Below, piece by piece: positions 16,529 to 24,786 of a stretch of DNA of 35,611 nt. The stretch is from the NCBI GenBank assembly GCA_014376645.1, contig JACMRD010000229.1, positions 1 to 35,611 of the forward strand, read 5' to 3'. Source of the DNA: Herminiimonas sp. (lineage in GTDB: Bacteria > Pseudomonadota > Gammaproteobacteria > Burkholderiales > Burkholderiaceae_D). A program made the translations under genes and the position numbers. Under the pieces are notes generated by a model, which was not told where the DNA came from, did not search any database, and saw only the letters and a list, made by a program, of their open reading frames with translations. How positions within the stretch are numbered: the stretch's first letter is position 1; each line of letters opens with the position of its first letter.

Positions 16529-18613
16529 TCAGGCCGTCATCCCACCATGACGCAGCAGCGCGTCGATGGTGGGTTCACGGCCGCGGAAGGCCTTGAAGGA
16601 CTCGATCGCCGCACGCGAGCCTCCCACTGCCAGGATCTCGTCGAGGAAGCGCCGGCCTGCCGACGCATACGCGAGCGCACCGGCTTCCTCGAAGGCGCCA
16701 TACGCATCGGCGGACAGCACCTCGGCCCACTTGTAACTGTAGTAGCCGGCCGCATAGCCGCCTGCAAAGATATGGCCGAACGAATGCTGGAAACGATTGC
16801 ATGCCGGCGGCATCAGCACTGCGACCTCGCTGCGGATGCGGTTGATCAGGTCCTGAACCGAGCTGCCGTTCTGCTCGATGTGATCGTAATGCAGATGCAT
16901 GTCGAACAACGAGAATTCGACCTGACGCAGGGTCTGCATGCCGGACTGGAAGTTCTTGGCAGCGATCATCTTGTCGAACAGATCACGTGGCAGCGGCAGG
17001 CCGGTGTCGACGTGCGCTGTCATGTCCTGCAACACGTTCCATTCCCAGCAAAAATTCTCCATGAACTGGGATGGCAATTCGACCGCATCCCACTCGACGC
17101 CGGAAATGCCCGAGACGCTCAATTCATCGACGCGGGTGAGCATGTGGTGCAGACCGTGGCCGAATTCATGGAACAGGGTGATGACGTCGTCGTGGGTCAG
17201 CAGCGCCGGCTTTTTCATGCCATCGACCACCGCCGGCGCCATAAAATTGCAGGTCAGGTACGCGACCGGTGTCTGGATGCGTCCGACTTTAGCGCGCCGG
17301 CCGCGCGCGTCGTCCATCCAGGCCCCGCCGCGCTTGCCGTTTCGCGCATACAGGTCGAGATAGAACTGGCCGATCAGTTCGCCCTGCTGCTCGATGCGGA
17401 AGAACTGCACGTCCGGATGCCAGGTCGATGCCGCGTCCGAGCGAATTTGTACCGAAAAGAGATGTTCGATCAGCTTGAACAGTCCGGCCACCACTTTCGG
17501 CTCCGGGAAGTACTGCTTGAGCTCCTGCTCCGAAAACGCATAGCGCTGCTCGCGCAATTTTTCGGAGGCGTAGCTGATGTCCCATGACTCGAGGCGATCG
17601 AGATCGAGCTCGGCTTTTGCAAAAGCCTGCAACTCGGCCAGGTCCTTTTCCGCATGCGGACGCGCACGGCGCGCCAGGTCATGCAGGAAAGCGATCACTT
17701 CGTCGGGTGTTTCGGCCATCTTCGGCACCAGCGAGACTTCGGCGAAACTGCGGTAGCCCAGCAGGCGCGCTTCTTCAGTGCGCAGCGCCAGTAGGGTATC
17801 GATGTTGGCCGAGTTGTCCCAGTTTGGATTGGCGCCGAGTTCGGATGCCTTGGTGCTGCTGGCGCGGTAGATCGTCTCGCGCAGCGCGCGGTCGTCGGCG
17901 TACTGCAGCAGCGGGAAGTAGGACGGGAAGTGCAGGGTGAACTTGTAGCCGGGCTTGTCTTCCGCGACCGCAGCGGCGCGGGCGGCTGCCCTGACATCAT
18001 CGGGGAGGCCGGCCAGGCGGGCTTCATCCTCGATCAGCAATGCGTAGGCGTTGGTCGCATCGAGCACGTTTTCCGAGAACCGCGTGGCGATCGCCGCCTG
18101 CTGTTTCTGGATCTCGGCGAAGCGCGGCTTGTCAGTGTCGGACAGCTCGGCGCCACCCAGGCGGAAATCGCGCATGGCGTTGTCGACGATGCGCTGACGG
18201 GCCGGCGCCAGGTCGGCAAAGCCGACACCGTCCTTGAGCGCCTTGTATTTGGCATACAGCGCCAGGTTCTGCCCGAGCGCGGCCCAGAATTCGGTGACCT
18301 TCGGCAGACTCTCGTTGTAGGCCGCGCGCAGCTCCGGCGTGTCGACCACTGCGTTCAGGTGGCCGACGATGCCCCAGGCGCGCCCGAGGCGTTCGGTCGA
18401 CTCTTCCAGCGGCTCGACGAAATTTTCCCAGGTAACTTGGCTCTGCGGGCCTTCCAGACGCGCCACGACGGCGCGGTTTTCTTCCAGAAGGACCTCGATG
18501 GCCGGCGCCACATGCTCCGGCGTGATCGCCTCGAAGCGCGGCAGGCTGGAGAAATCCAGCAAGGGGTTCAACGGGGTTGTTTCGGTTGCTGTTGCGGTTG
18601 CCAAGTTCGTCAT
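16529..18613 (-). CDS. prlC: Oligopeptidase A (M3 family zinc metallopeptidase)
   Basis: A 694-residue cytosolic oligopeptidase that degrades short peptides, including cleaved signal peptides. The zinc motif is H482-E-F-G-H486 in [13 protein letters not shown], with a third ligand in [11 protein letters not shown] (about E512). Length and the downstream [12 protein letters not shown] segment fit OpdA/PrlC rather than the related Dcp. The start at 18613 begins [19 protein letters not shown] and overlaps the folD stop (ATGA), giving translational coupling. The pairing of a peptidase with folD has no obvious metabolic link. Confidence 0.95.
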   Translation of the reverse strand: MTNLATATATETTPLNPLLDFSSLPRFEAITPEHVAPAIEVLLEENRAVVARLEGPQSQVTWENFVEPLEESTERLGRAWGIVGHLNAVVDTPELRAAYNESLPKVTEFWAALGQNLALYAKYKALKDGVGFADLAPARQRIVDNAMRDFRLGGAELSDTDKPRFAEIQKQQAAIATRFSENVLDATNAYALLIEDEARLAGLPDDVRAAARAAAVAEDKPGYKFTLHFPSYFPLLQYADDRALRETIYRASSTKASELGANPNWDNSANIDTLLALRTEEARLLGYRSFAEVSLVPKMAETPDEVIAFLHDLARRARPHAEKDLAELQAFAKAELDLDRLESWDISYASEKLREQRYAFSEQELKQYFPEPKVVAGLFKLIEHLFSVQIRSDAASTWHPDVQFFRIEQQGELIGQFYLDLYARNGKRGGAWMDDARGRRAKVGRIQTPVAYLTCNFMAPAVVDGMKKPALLTHDDVITLFHEFGHGLHHMLTRVDELSVSGISGVEWDAVELPSQFMENFCWEWNVLQDMTAHVDTGLPLPRDLFDKMIAAKNFQSGMQTLRQVEFSLFDMHLHYDHIEQNGSSVQDLINRIRSEVAVLMPPACNRFQHSFGHIFAGGYAAGYYSYKWAEVLSADAYGAFEEAGALAYASAGRRFLDEILAVGGSRAAIESFKAFRGREPTIDALLRHGGMTA

Positions 18614-19485
18614 GCGTGTCCAATGGGTTGTTGTGCGTTGGCCGTGCGTTCGGCCGCCTCGATCGTATTTACCAGCAACATCGTGATGGTCATGGGGCCG
18701 ACGCCGCCCGGTACCGGGGTAAGCCAGCCGGCAACCTCCTTGACGGGCTCGGCATCCACGTCGCCGCACAGCTTGCCGGCGTCGTCCCGGTTCATGCCGA
18801 CATCGATGACGATCGCGCCCGGCTTGACCATGTCGGCGGTCAGCGTGTTGCGGTGACCGACTGCGGCCACCACCACGTCGGCCTGGCGGGTGAACCTGCC
18901 GAGGTCCGGCGTGCTGCTATGACAGATGGTGACGGTCGCATTGGCCTGCAAGAGCAGCAATGCCATCGGTTTGCCAACCGTGTTGCTCCGGCCGATGACG
19001 ACTGCGTGCTTGCCCTTGAGGTCGACGCCGGTGCTTTCGATCAGCTTCATGCAGCCGTACGGCGTGCAGGGTCGGAATCCCGGCGAGCCGGTCAGCAGTT
19101 CGCCGGCGCTCATGACTGAATAACCGTCGACATCCTTGCTGGTGGCGATGGCAGCGATGACCTGAATCGGATCGATGTGGCGCGGCAGCGGCATCTGCAC
19201 CAGGATGCCGTGGATCTGCGGGTCGGCATTCAAGCGCGCGACGTGCTGCAGCAGGTCGGCCTGCGACAGCGTGGCCGGGTAGGTTTCGAGCACCGAACGG
19301 ACGCCGGTATCGGCGCAAGCCTTGACCTTGTTGCGCACGTAGACCTGGCTGGCAGGGTCCTCGCCGACGAGGACGACGGCCAAGCCAGGCTGGCAATTGC
19401 GGCTGGTCAAACTTGTTGCTCGGCGGGCGATATCGGTCCTTAATTCCTGCGAAAGTTGGGTACCGCTGATAAGTTTGGCAGGCAT
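18610..19485 (-). CDS. folD: Methylenetetrahydrofolate dehydrogenase/cyclohydrolase FolD
   Basis: A 291-residue bifunctional enzyme that interconverts 5,10-methylene-, 5,10-methenyl- and 10-formyl-tetrahydrofolate using NADP. Visible signatures are [18 protein letters not shown], with catalytic Y49 and K53, the [10 protein letters not shown] segment (92-101), the nucleotide-binding [12 protein letters not shown] (162-173) and [11 protein letters not shown] (256-266). The start MPAKLISG at 19485 is preferred over 19503 because it matches the family and because a TATAAT box at 19520-19515 would place 19503 almost at the transcript start. Its stop overlaps the prlC start. It heads the minus-strand group running to 14942. 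Confidence 0.95.
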   Translation of the reverse strand: MPAKLISGTQLSQELRTDIARRATSLTSRNCQPGLAVVLVGEDPASQVYVRNKVKACADTGVRSVLETYPATLSQADLLQHVARLNADPQIHGILVQMPLPRHIDPIQVIAAIATSKDVDGYSVMSAGELLTGSPGFRPCTPYGCMKLIESTGVDLKGKHAVVIGRSNTVGKPMALLLLQANATVTICHSSTPDLGRFTRQADVVVAAVGHRNTLTADMVKPGAIVIDVGMNRDDAGKLCGDVDAEPVKEVAGWLTPVPGGVGPMTITMLLVNTIEAAERTANAQQPIGHA

Positions 19486-19514
19486 GGTCGCGGATGGAAG
19501 CATTGAAACCGTCG

Positions 19515-19520
19515 ATTATA
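19515..19520 (-). promoter_or_regulatory. folD -10 box
   Basis: A perfect TATAAT on the minus strand lies 30 nt before the chosen folD start. No convincing -35 hexamer is seen at the usual distance in the GC-rich sequence behind it. Confidence 0.5.
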
Positions 19521-19671
19521 AAGCGAGCTGTCACCGGCGGCAGGCCTGGAAGCCCAGGCTAGCGCAGATTGCCCGAAATTGCGCCGTGACAGTGCCATTC
19601 AACCGATTCGCCCGAATTGTCGTGCCGTAGAAAAATTATGCTGTTTTGCAGCATATTCTCATATTATGAAA

Positions 19672-19714
19672 TCAAATCTCGTAATTTGAAAATAGACAAA
19701 ACAGCTGGTAAAAT
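19672..19714 (+). promoter_or_regulatory. Promoter and palindromic operator candidate of the pdh operon
   Basis: TTGAAA (19686-19691) and TAAAAT (19709-19714) with a 17-nt spacer form a near-consensus sigma-70 promoter, giving a leader of about 107 nt before aceE. The inverted repeat TCAAAT-N6-ATTTGA (19672-19689) overlaps the -35 box, a position suited to a repressor. The protein that binds is unknown. Confidence 0.7.
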
Positions 19715-19827
19715 TCGATCCGAGATCGTTTTCACCACATTTTCTGTTGCAGAATGCCTCACACCGTTGGTAATCGGGATAGGCGAGTCGAGTGCATCCA
19801 GTGCACCTCAAACCCAGGAGAAACAGT

Positions 19828-22524
19828 ATGTCAGCCCAGCTCGACGAAGTACTGGCGCAAGCCGCCAAGGACCCCGATGTCATTGAAACCCAGGAGTGGC
19901 TCGACGCCCTCGAAGCGGTCATCCAGAACGAGGGTCCAGAGCGGGCCCATTACCTGATGGAGCGCATGGTCGACCTGGCGCGCCGCCGCGGCGCCCATAT
20001 CCCGTTTTCCAGCAATACCGCGTACGTCAACACCATTCCCGCCGATCTCGGCGCCCACTGTCCCGGCAATCTCGAATTCGAAGAGCGGCTGCGCTCCTGG
20101 ATGCGCTGGAATGCCATGGCCATGGTGGTCAAGACCAACCGCGCCGATGGCGATCTGGGCGGCCATATTTCCAGCTTCGCTTCGCTGGCCAACATGCTCG
20201 GCATCGGCTTCAATCATTTCTGGCATGCGCCAACCGCCGATCATGGCGGTGACCTGCTCTACATCCAGGGCCATTCTTCGCCCGGCATCTATGCCCGTTC
20301 GTACCTCGAAGGCCGGCTGACCGAAGAGCAGATGCTCAATTTCCGCCGCGAAGTCGACGGCAAGGGTCTGTCTTCCTATCCGCATCCGAAACTGATGCCG
20401 GATTACTGGCAGTTCCCCACCGTATCGATGGGTCTGGGACCGCTGATGGCGATCTACCAGGCGCGCTTCCTGAAGTACCTGCATGCACGCAGCATCGCCA
20501 AGACTGACAACCGCAAGGTCTGGGTCTTCTGCGGTGATGGCGAGATGGATGAGCCGGAATCGATGGGCGCCATCGGCATGGCCGGGCGCGAAAACCTGGA
20601 CAACCTGGTCATGGTGGTGAACTGCAACCTGCAGCGCCTCGACGGACCGGTGCGCGGCAACGGCAAGATCATCCAGGAACTGGAAGCCGATTTCCGCGGC
20701 GCAGGATGGAACGTCGTCAAGGTCATCTGGGGACCGGGCTGGGACGAATTGCTGGCCAAGGACAAGGAAGGCATCCTGCAGCGCGTGATGATGGAAACCG
20801 TCGACGGCGAATATCAGAACTATAAGGCCAAGGATGGCGCCTACGTGCGCAAGCATTTCTTCGGCAAGCATCCGAAGCTGCTCGAGATGGTCGCCAACAT
20901 GACCGACGGGGATATCTGGCGCCTGACACGCGGTGGTCATGATCCGCACAAGATCTACGCCGCCTTCAAGGTCGCGCAGGAAAACAAGGGCCAGCCGACC
21001 TGCCTGCTGGTCAAAACTGTCAAGGGCTTCGGCATGGGCAAGTCCGGCGAGGCGCGCAACACCGCGCACCAGACCAAGAAACTCGACGATGAAGCGATCC
21101 GCGAAATGCGCGACCGGTTCGCCATTCCGGTACCCGACGATCAGCTGGCCGACGTGCCGTTCTTCAAGCCGGCCGACGATTCGCCAGAGATGATCTATCT
21201 GCACGAGCGGCGCAAGGCGCTGGGCGGCTACCTGCCGCAGCGTCGCCGGCAAGCTGACGAAACCCTGCCGGTTCCCGCGCTGTCCGCCTTCAAGGCGGTG
21301 CTGGACCCGACCGCCGAAGGGCGTGAAATTTCGACCACGCAAGCCTATGTGCGAATCATCTCGATCCTGCTGCGCGATCCTGCACTCGGTCCACGCGTGG
21401 TGCCGATTCTGGTCGATGAGGCCCGCACCTTCGGCATGGAAGGCCTGTTCCGCCAGATCGGCATTTTCAACCAGCAGGGTCAGCTGTACGAGCCGGTCGA
21501 CAAGGACCAGGTCAGCTACTACCGCGAAGACAAGGCCGGGCAGATTCTGCAGGAAGGCATCAACGAAGCCGGCGCGATGAGTTCCTGGATCGCCGCGGCG
21601 ACTTCGTATTCGACCAACAACCGGATCATGGTGCCGTTCTACACGTTCTACTCGATGTTCGGCCTGCAGCGCATCGGCGACCTGGCCTGGGCTGCCGGCG
21701 ACATGCGTTCACGCGGCTTCCTGCTGGGCGGCACCGCCGGGCGGACCACGCTGAACGGCGAAGGCCTGCAGCATGAAGATGGCCACAGCCATGTGCTGGC
21801 CTCGACGATTCCGAACTGTATTCCCTACGATCCGACCTTCGCGCATGAAGTCGCGGTCATCATGCAGGATGGCTTGAAGCGCATGATCGAGCAGCAGGAA
21901 GACGTGTTCTATTACATCACCCTGATGAACGAGAACTATCCGCACCCCGGTCTGAAGGAAGGCCAGGAAGCCGACATCCTGAAGGGCCTGTACCTGCTGC
22001 AGCCGGCGGCGACCGAATCGAAGCTGCGGGCGCAGCTGATGGGCTCCGGCACCATCCTGCGCGAAGTGATCGCAGCGGCGCAACTGCTGGCCGATGACTG
22101 GGGCGTCGCTGCCGATGTCTGGTCGGCGCCGTCGTTCACGTTGCTGGCGCGGGACGGCCAGGACATCGAGCGCTGGAACATGCTGCATCCGACCCTGACG
22201 CCGCGCGCCGCGCACGTCACGCAATCGCTGCAGCCAACCGCCGGCCCGATCGTGGTGTCGACCGACTACATGCGCACGTTCGCCGAACAGGTGCGCGCCT
22301 TCATCCCGAAAGGCCGGACCTACAAGGTGCTGGGCACGGATGGATTCGGCCGTTCCGACAGCCGCGCCAAGCTGCGCGAGTTCTTCGAGGTGAATCGTTA
22401 TTTCGTCACGATCGCGACGCTGAAGGCACTGGCCGAAGAAGGCGCGATCGAGGCATCCGTGGTCGCCGACGCGATTGCAAAATACGGCATCAATCCAGAA
22501 AAAATCAATCCGGTCACCTTGTAA
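19828..22524 (+). CDS. aceE: Pyruvate dehydrogenase E1 component (homodimeric type)
   Basis: An 898-residue thiamine-diphosphate enzyme that decarboxylates pyruvate and reductively acetylates the lipoyl group of E2. The ThDP/Mg site reads GDGEMDEPES (from residue 236) through NCN (265-267). Conserved E1 stretches include HIPFSSNTAYVNTIPADLG near the N-terminus and DGHSHVLASTIPNCIPYDP in the transketolase-like part. Length is usual for the gammaproteobacterial/betaproteobacterial single-chain type. AGGAGA upstream fixes the ATG at 19828. It is the first gene of aceE-aceF-Ntn hydrolase-lpd and has a good promoter about 115-140 nt upstream. Confidence 0.97.
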   Translation: MSAQLDEVLAQAAKDPDVIETQEWLDALEAVIQNEGPERAHYLMERMVDLARRRGAHIPFSSNTAYVNTIPADLGAHCPGNLEFEERLRSWMRWNAMAMVVKTNRADGDLGGHISSFASLANMLGIGFNHFWHAPTADHGGDLLYIQGHSSPGIYARSYLEGRLTEEQMLNFRREVDGKGLSSYPHPKLMPDYWQFPTVSMGLGPLMAIYQARFLKYLHARSIAKTDNRKVWVFCGDGEMDEPESMGAIGMAGRENLDNLVMVVNCNLQRLDGPVRGNGKIIQELEADFRGAGWNVVKVIWGPGWDELLAKDKEGILQRVMMETVDGEYQNYKAKDGAYVRKHFFGKHPKLLEMVANMTDGDIWRLTRGGHDPHKIYAAFKVAQENKGQPTCLLVKTVKGFGMGKSGEARNTAHQTKKLDDEAIREMRDRFAIPVPDDQLADVPFFKPADDSPEMIYLHERRKALGGYLPQRRRQADETLPVPALSAFKAVLDPTAEGREISTTQAYVRIISILLRDPALGPRVVPILVDEARTFGMEGLFRQIGIFNQQGQLYEPVDKDQVSYYREDKAGQILQEGINEAGAMSSWIAAATSYSTNNRIMVPFYTFYSMFGLQRIGDLAWAAGDMRSRGFLLGGTAGRTTLNGEGLQHEDGHSHVLASTIPNCIPYDPTFAHEVAVIMQDGLKRMIEQQEDVFYYITLMNENYPHPGLKEGQEADILKGLYLLQPAATESKLRAQLMGSGTILREVIAAAQLLADDWGVAADVWSAPSFTLLARDGQDIERWNMLHPTLTPRAAHVTQSLQPTAGPIVVSTDYMRTFAEQVRAFIPKGRTYKVLGTDGFGRSDSRAKLREFFEVNRYFVTIATLKALAEEGAIEASVVADAIAKYGINPEKINPVTL

Positions 22525-22554
22525 TCGGTCACCACGTACATAGCGGAGCGCACA

Positions 22555-23943
22555 ATGAGCATGGTTGAAGTCAAGGTACCCGATATCGGCGATTTCAAGG
22601 AAGTCGAAGTCATCGAACTGCTGGTCAAGGTCGGCGACGCGGTCAAGGTCGACCAGTCACTGATCACCGTCGAATCCGACAAGGCCAGCATGGAAATCCC
22701 GTCGAGCCAGGCGGGCGTCGTCAAGGAAATCAAGGTCAAGGTCGGTGACAAGGTCGCCGAAGGGTCGCTGATGCTGATGGTGGAAGCGGAAGGCGCAGCC
22801 GGGGCCGCACCAGCTCCGGCCCTGGCATCTGCACCAGCGCCGGTTGCGGCGGTTGCCGCTGCGCCGGTCGCAGTAGCCGCTCCGGCCCCCGCCGCAGCAG
22901 CTGCAGCAGCAACACCGGCACCGGCACCGGCACCGGCGCTGACACTGGTCGAATCACGTCCTGCGCAGGCAGCTGTGGCCACCGCTTCAGTTGCGGCCGG
23001 CGTCATTCCGCATGCATCGCCGTCGATCCGGAAATTTTCGCGCGAACTCGGCGTTGACCTGGTGCGCGTCACGGGCACCGGTCCGAAAGGCCGCATCACG
23101 CATGAAGACGTGCAGAATTACGTCAAGCAGGTGATTTCGGAAACAAGCAACGCCGGCGCGAATGGCGGCAAACCGGCGGCCAAATCCGGCGGCACGGGCG
23201 TGGGTCTGGACCTGCTGCCATGGCCGTCGCTGGACTTCTCGAAGTTCGGCGCGACCGAATTGCAGCCGCTGTCGCGCATCAAGAAGATCAGCGGGCCGAA
23301 CCTGCATCGCAACTGGGTCATGATTCCGCATGTGACCCAGTACGAACAGGCCGATGTCACCGAGCTGGAAGAATTCCGCAAGTCGTCGAATGCGGCGATG
23401 GCGAAATCCGGCGTCAAGCTGACCATGCTGGCGTTCGTCATCAAGGCCTGCGTCTCGGCGCTGAAGAAGTACCCCGCGTTCAATGCCTCGCTCGACGCGA
23501 CCGGTGAGAACCTGATCCTCAAGCAGTTCTACAACATCGGGTTCGCTGCCGATACCCCGAACGGGCTGGTGGTGCCGGTGATTAAGAACGCAGATCAGAA
23601 AGGCATTGCCCAGATCGCCCAGGAAATGGGCGAACTGTCGGCGCAGGCCCGTGAAGGCAAGCTCAAGCCGGCCGACATGCAGGGCGCCAGCTTCACGATT
23701 TCTTCGCTCGGCGGCATCGGCGGCACTGCCTTCACGCCGATCATCAATGCGCCGGAAGTGGCGATCCTTGGCCTGTCGAAAACGGAAATCAAGCCGGTCT
23801 GGGATGGCGCCGCCTTCCAGCCGCGCCTGATGATGCCGCTGTCGCTCTCCTACGATCACCGCGTGGTCGACGGCGCGATGGGCGCGCGTTTCAGCGTGTT
23901 TCTGGCCGACGTGCTGGGCGACATGCGCAAGACGTTGCTCTAA
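22555..23943 (+). CDS. aceF: Pyruvate dehydrogenase E2 (dihydrolipoamide acetyltransferase)
   Basis: A 462-residue core subunit that transfers the acetyl group from lipoamide to CoA. Domains in order are one lipoyl domain (1-78, lipoyl lysine K43 in ESDKASMEIP), an Ala/Pro linker (about 79-150), the peripheral-subunit-binding domain (about 152-192, HASPSIRKFSREL to GRITHEDVQNYV) and the catalytic domain (about 225-462) with the active-site H435 and D439 in DHRVVDG. Only a single lipoyl domain is present, while the E. coli protein has three. The lipoyl domain is nearly the same as that of the lpd product in this operon. A GGAG 8-9 nt before the ATG serves as ribosome binding site. Confidence 0.96.
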   Translation: MSMVEVKVPDIGDFKEVEVIELLVKVGDAVKVDQSLITVESDKASMEIPSSQAGVVKEIKVKVGDKVAEGSLMLMVEAEGAAGAAPAPALASAPAPVAAVAAAPVAVAAPAPAAAAAAATPAPAPAPALTLVESRPAQAAVATASVAAGVIPHASPSIRKFSRELGVDLVRVTGTGPKGRITHEDVQNYVKQVISETSNAGANGGKPAAKSGGTGVGLDLLPWPSLDFSKFGATELQPLSRIKKISGPNLHRNWVMIPHVTQYEQADVTELEEFRKSSNAAMAKSGVKLTMLAFVIKACVSALKKYPAFNASLDATGENLILKQFYNIGFAADTPNGLVVPVIKNADQKGIAQIAQEMGELSAQAREGKLKPADMQGASFTISSLGGIGGTAFTPIINAPEVAILGLSKTEIKPVWDGAAFQPRLMMPLSLSYDHRVVDGAMGARFSVFLADVLGDMRKTLL

Positions 23944-23944
23944 G

Positions 23945-23992
23945 GTGCATTCGATGCACATGCAATCGGGCCAGTCGATGGCGCGGCTGGCC
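23945..23992 (+). repeat. Two small inverted repeats after aceF
   Basis: GTGCAT-TCG-ATGCAC (23945-23959) and GGCCAG-N12-CTGGCC (23969-23992) lie in the 147-nt gap after aceF. They could form mRNA hairpins that alter expression of the downstream part of the operon; neither has a T-tract. Confidence 0.4.
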
Positions 23993-24025
23993 AGTAGTCG
24001 CGACGTTTGCAACGCGCTCGGCGAT

Positions 24026-24079
24026 GGTGGCTGCGGTGGCTGCGGTGCCTGCGGTGCCTGCGGTGCCTGCGGTGGCTGC
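24026..24079 (+). repeat. Six 9-bp tandem repeats before the Ntn hydrolase gene
   Basis: Six head-to-tail units GGTGGCTGC or GGTGCCTGC (order: two of the first, three of the second, one of the first) end 11 nt before the GTG start at 24091. They are perfect apart from one G/C position. A change in copy number would alter the distance and structure upstream of the start without touching the coding frame. Confidence 0.9.
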
Positions 24080-24090
24080 GGAGCGGTCGC

Positions 24091-24741
24091 GTGACGACCT
24101 GCGTGGTGGTCCGCAAGGATAACCAGATTGCGATCGCCGCCGACTCGCTGGTGACGTTCGGCGACACGCGCTTGTCGAATGCTTACGAAGCCAACCTGAA
24201 GATCTTTCAGGTCGGCGATTCGTACATCACGCTGGCCGGCACGGCGGCGCATTTTCCGGTGATGCGCAAGCTCCTCACCGAGATGGGCGAAGAATGCCGG
24301 CTTAGCAACCGCGAAGAGGTCTTCGCGACCTATAGCCGCGTGCACCAGATTTTGAAAGAGAACTACTTTCTCAACACGAAGGAAGATGAAGACGATCCGT
24401 ACGAGTCGTCGCAGATCACCTCGCTGGTGGCCAACCCGCACGGTATCTTCGGCATCTATTCGTATCGGGAAGTGTTCAGCTTCGACCGATTCTGGGGTAT
24501 CGGCAGCGGCCGCAATTTTGCGCTCGGCGCGATGTACGCGGCCTATGACAGTGCGCCAGATGCCCGTGCCATCGCGGAAATCGGTGTGCGCGCTGGCGCC
24601 GAATTCGACAAGAGCTCGTCGGCGCCGTTCCAGATCATCAGTGTCGCCATGCAGCCGAACATCGACGTCCCGGCATCACCCGTACGTGCATCACCCCCTG
24701 CAGCCGACGACCGGCTGTCAGGCGACCAACCACCACAATGA
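24091..24741 (+). CDS. Proteasome/HslV-like Ntn hydrolase (probable BPH family)
   Basis: A 216-residue homologue of HslV and proteasome beta subunits. After the initiator residue it reads TTCVVVRKDNQIAIAADSLV, which aligns with the N-terminus of HslV: catalytic Thr1 exposed after methionine removal, Asp17 present, and K36 in LKIF as the probable counterpart of Lys33. SYITLAGTAAH matches the GT-containing loop. GTG at 24091 is chosen because it puts Thr next to the initiator; an in-frame ATG at 24007 would add a Leu/Arg/Cys run encoded by the 9-bp repeats. GGAG lies about 7 nt upstream. The last 27 residues are a Pro/Ala-rich tail. The sequence suits the betaproteobacterial proteasome homologue (BPH), reported as a double-ring self-compartmentalised protease. 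No ATPase partner gene is here. Its location between aceF and lpd suggests co-expression with pyruvate dehydrogenase. Confidence 0.82.
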   Translation: MTTCVVVRKDNQIAIAADSLVTFGDTRLSNAYEANLKIFQVGDSYITLAGTAAHFPVMRKLLTEMGEECRLSNREEVFATYSRVHQILKENYFLNTKEDEDDPYESSQITSLVANPHGIFGIYSYREVFSFDRFWGIGSGRNFALGAMYAAYDSAPDARAIAEIGVRAGAEFDKSSSAPFQIISVAMQPNIDVPASPVRASPPAADDRLSGDQPPQ

Positions 24742-24786
24742 CAGGCTGCCGCCACAGAACGGCAGGTTCAACACGGAGCGCACCGC

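Noticed and set aside
19831-21342. 503-codon minus-strand ORF opposite aceE
   Set aside because: Antisense shadow of a GC-rich gene; the plus strand encodes intact pyruvate dehydrogenase E1.
24007-24090. ATG start 28 codons upstream of the Ntn hydrolase
   Set aside because: The extension would be encoded by the 9-bp repeats, is a low-complexity Leu/Arg/Cys run, and would prevent exposure of the catalytic Thr after initiator removal.
22987-24441. 484-codon minus-strand ORF opposite aceF and the Ntn hydrolase
   Set aside because: Shadow ORF across two real genes, His/Arg-rich without any motif.
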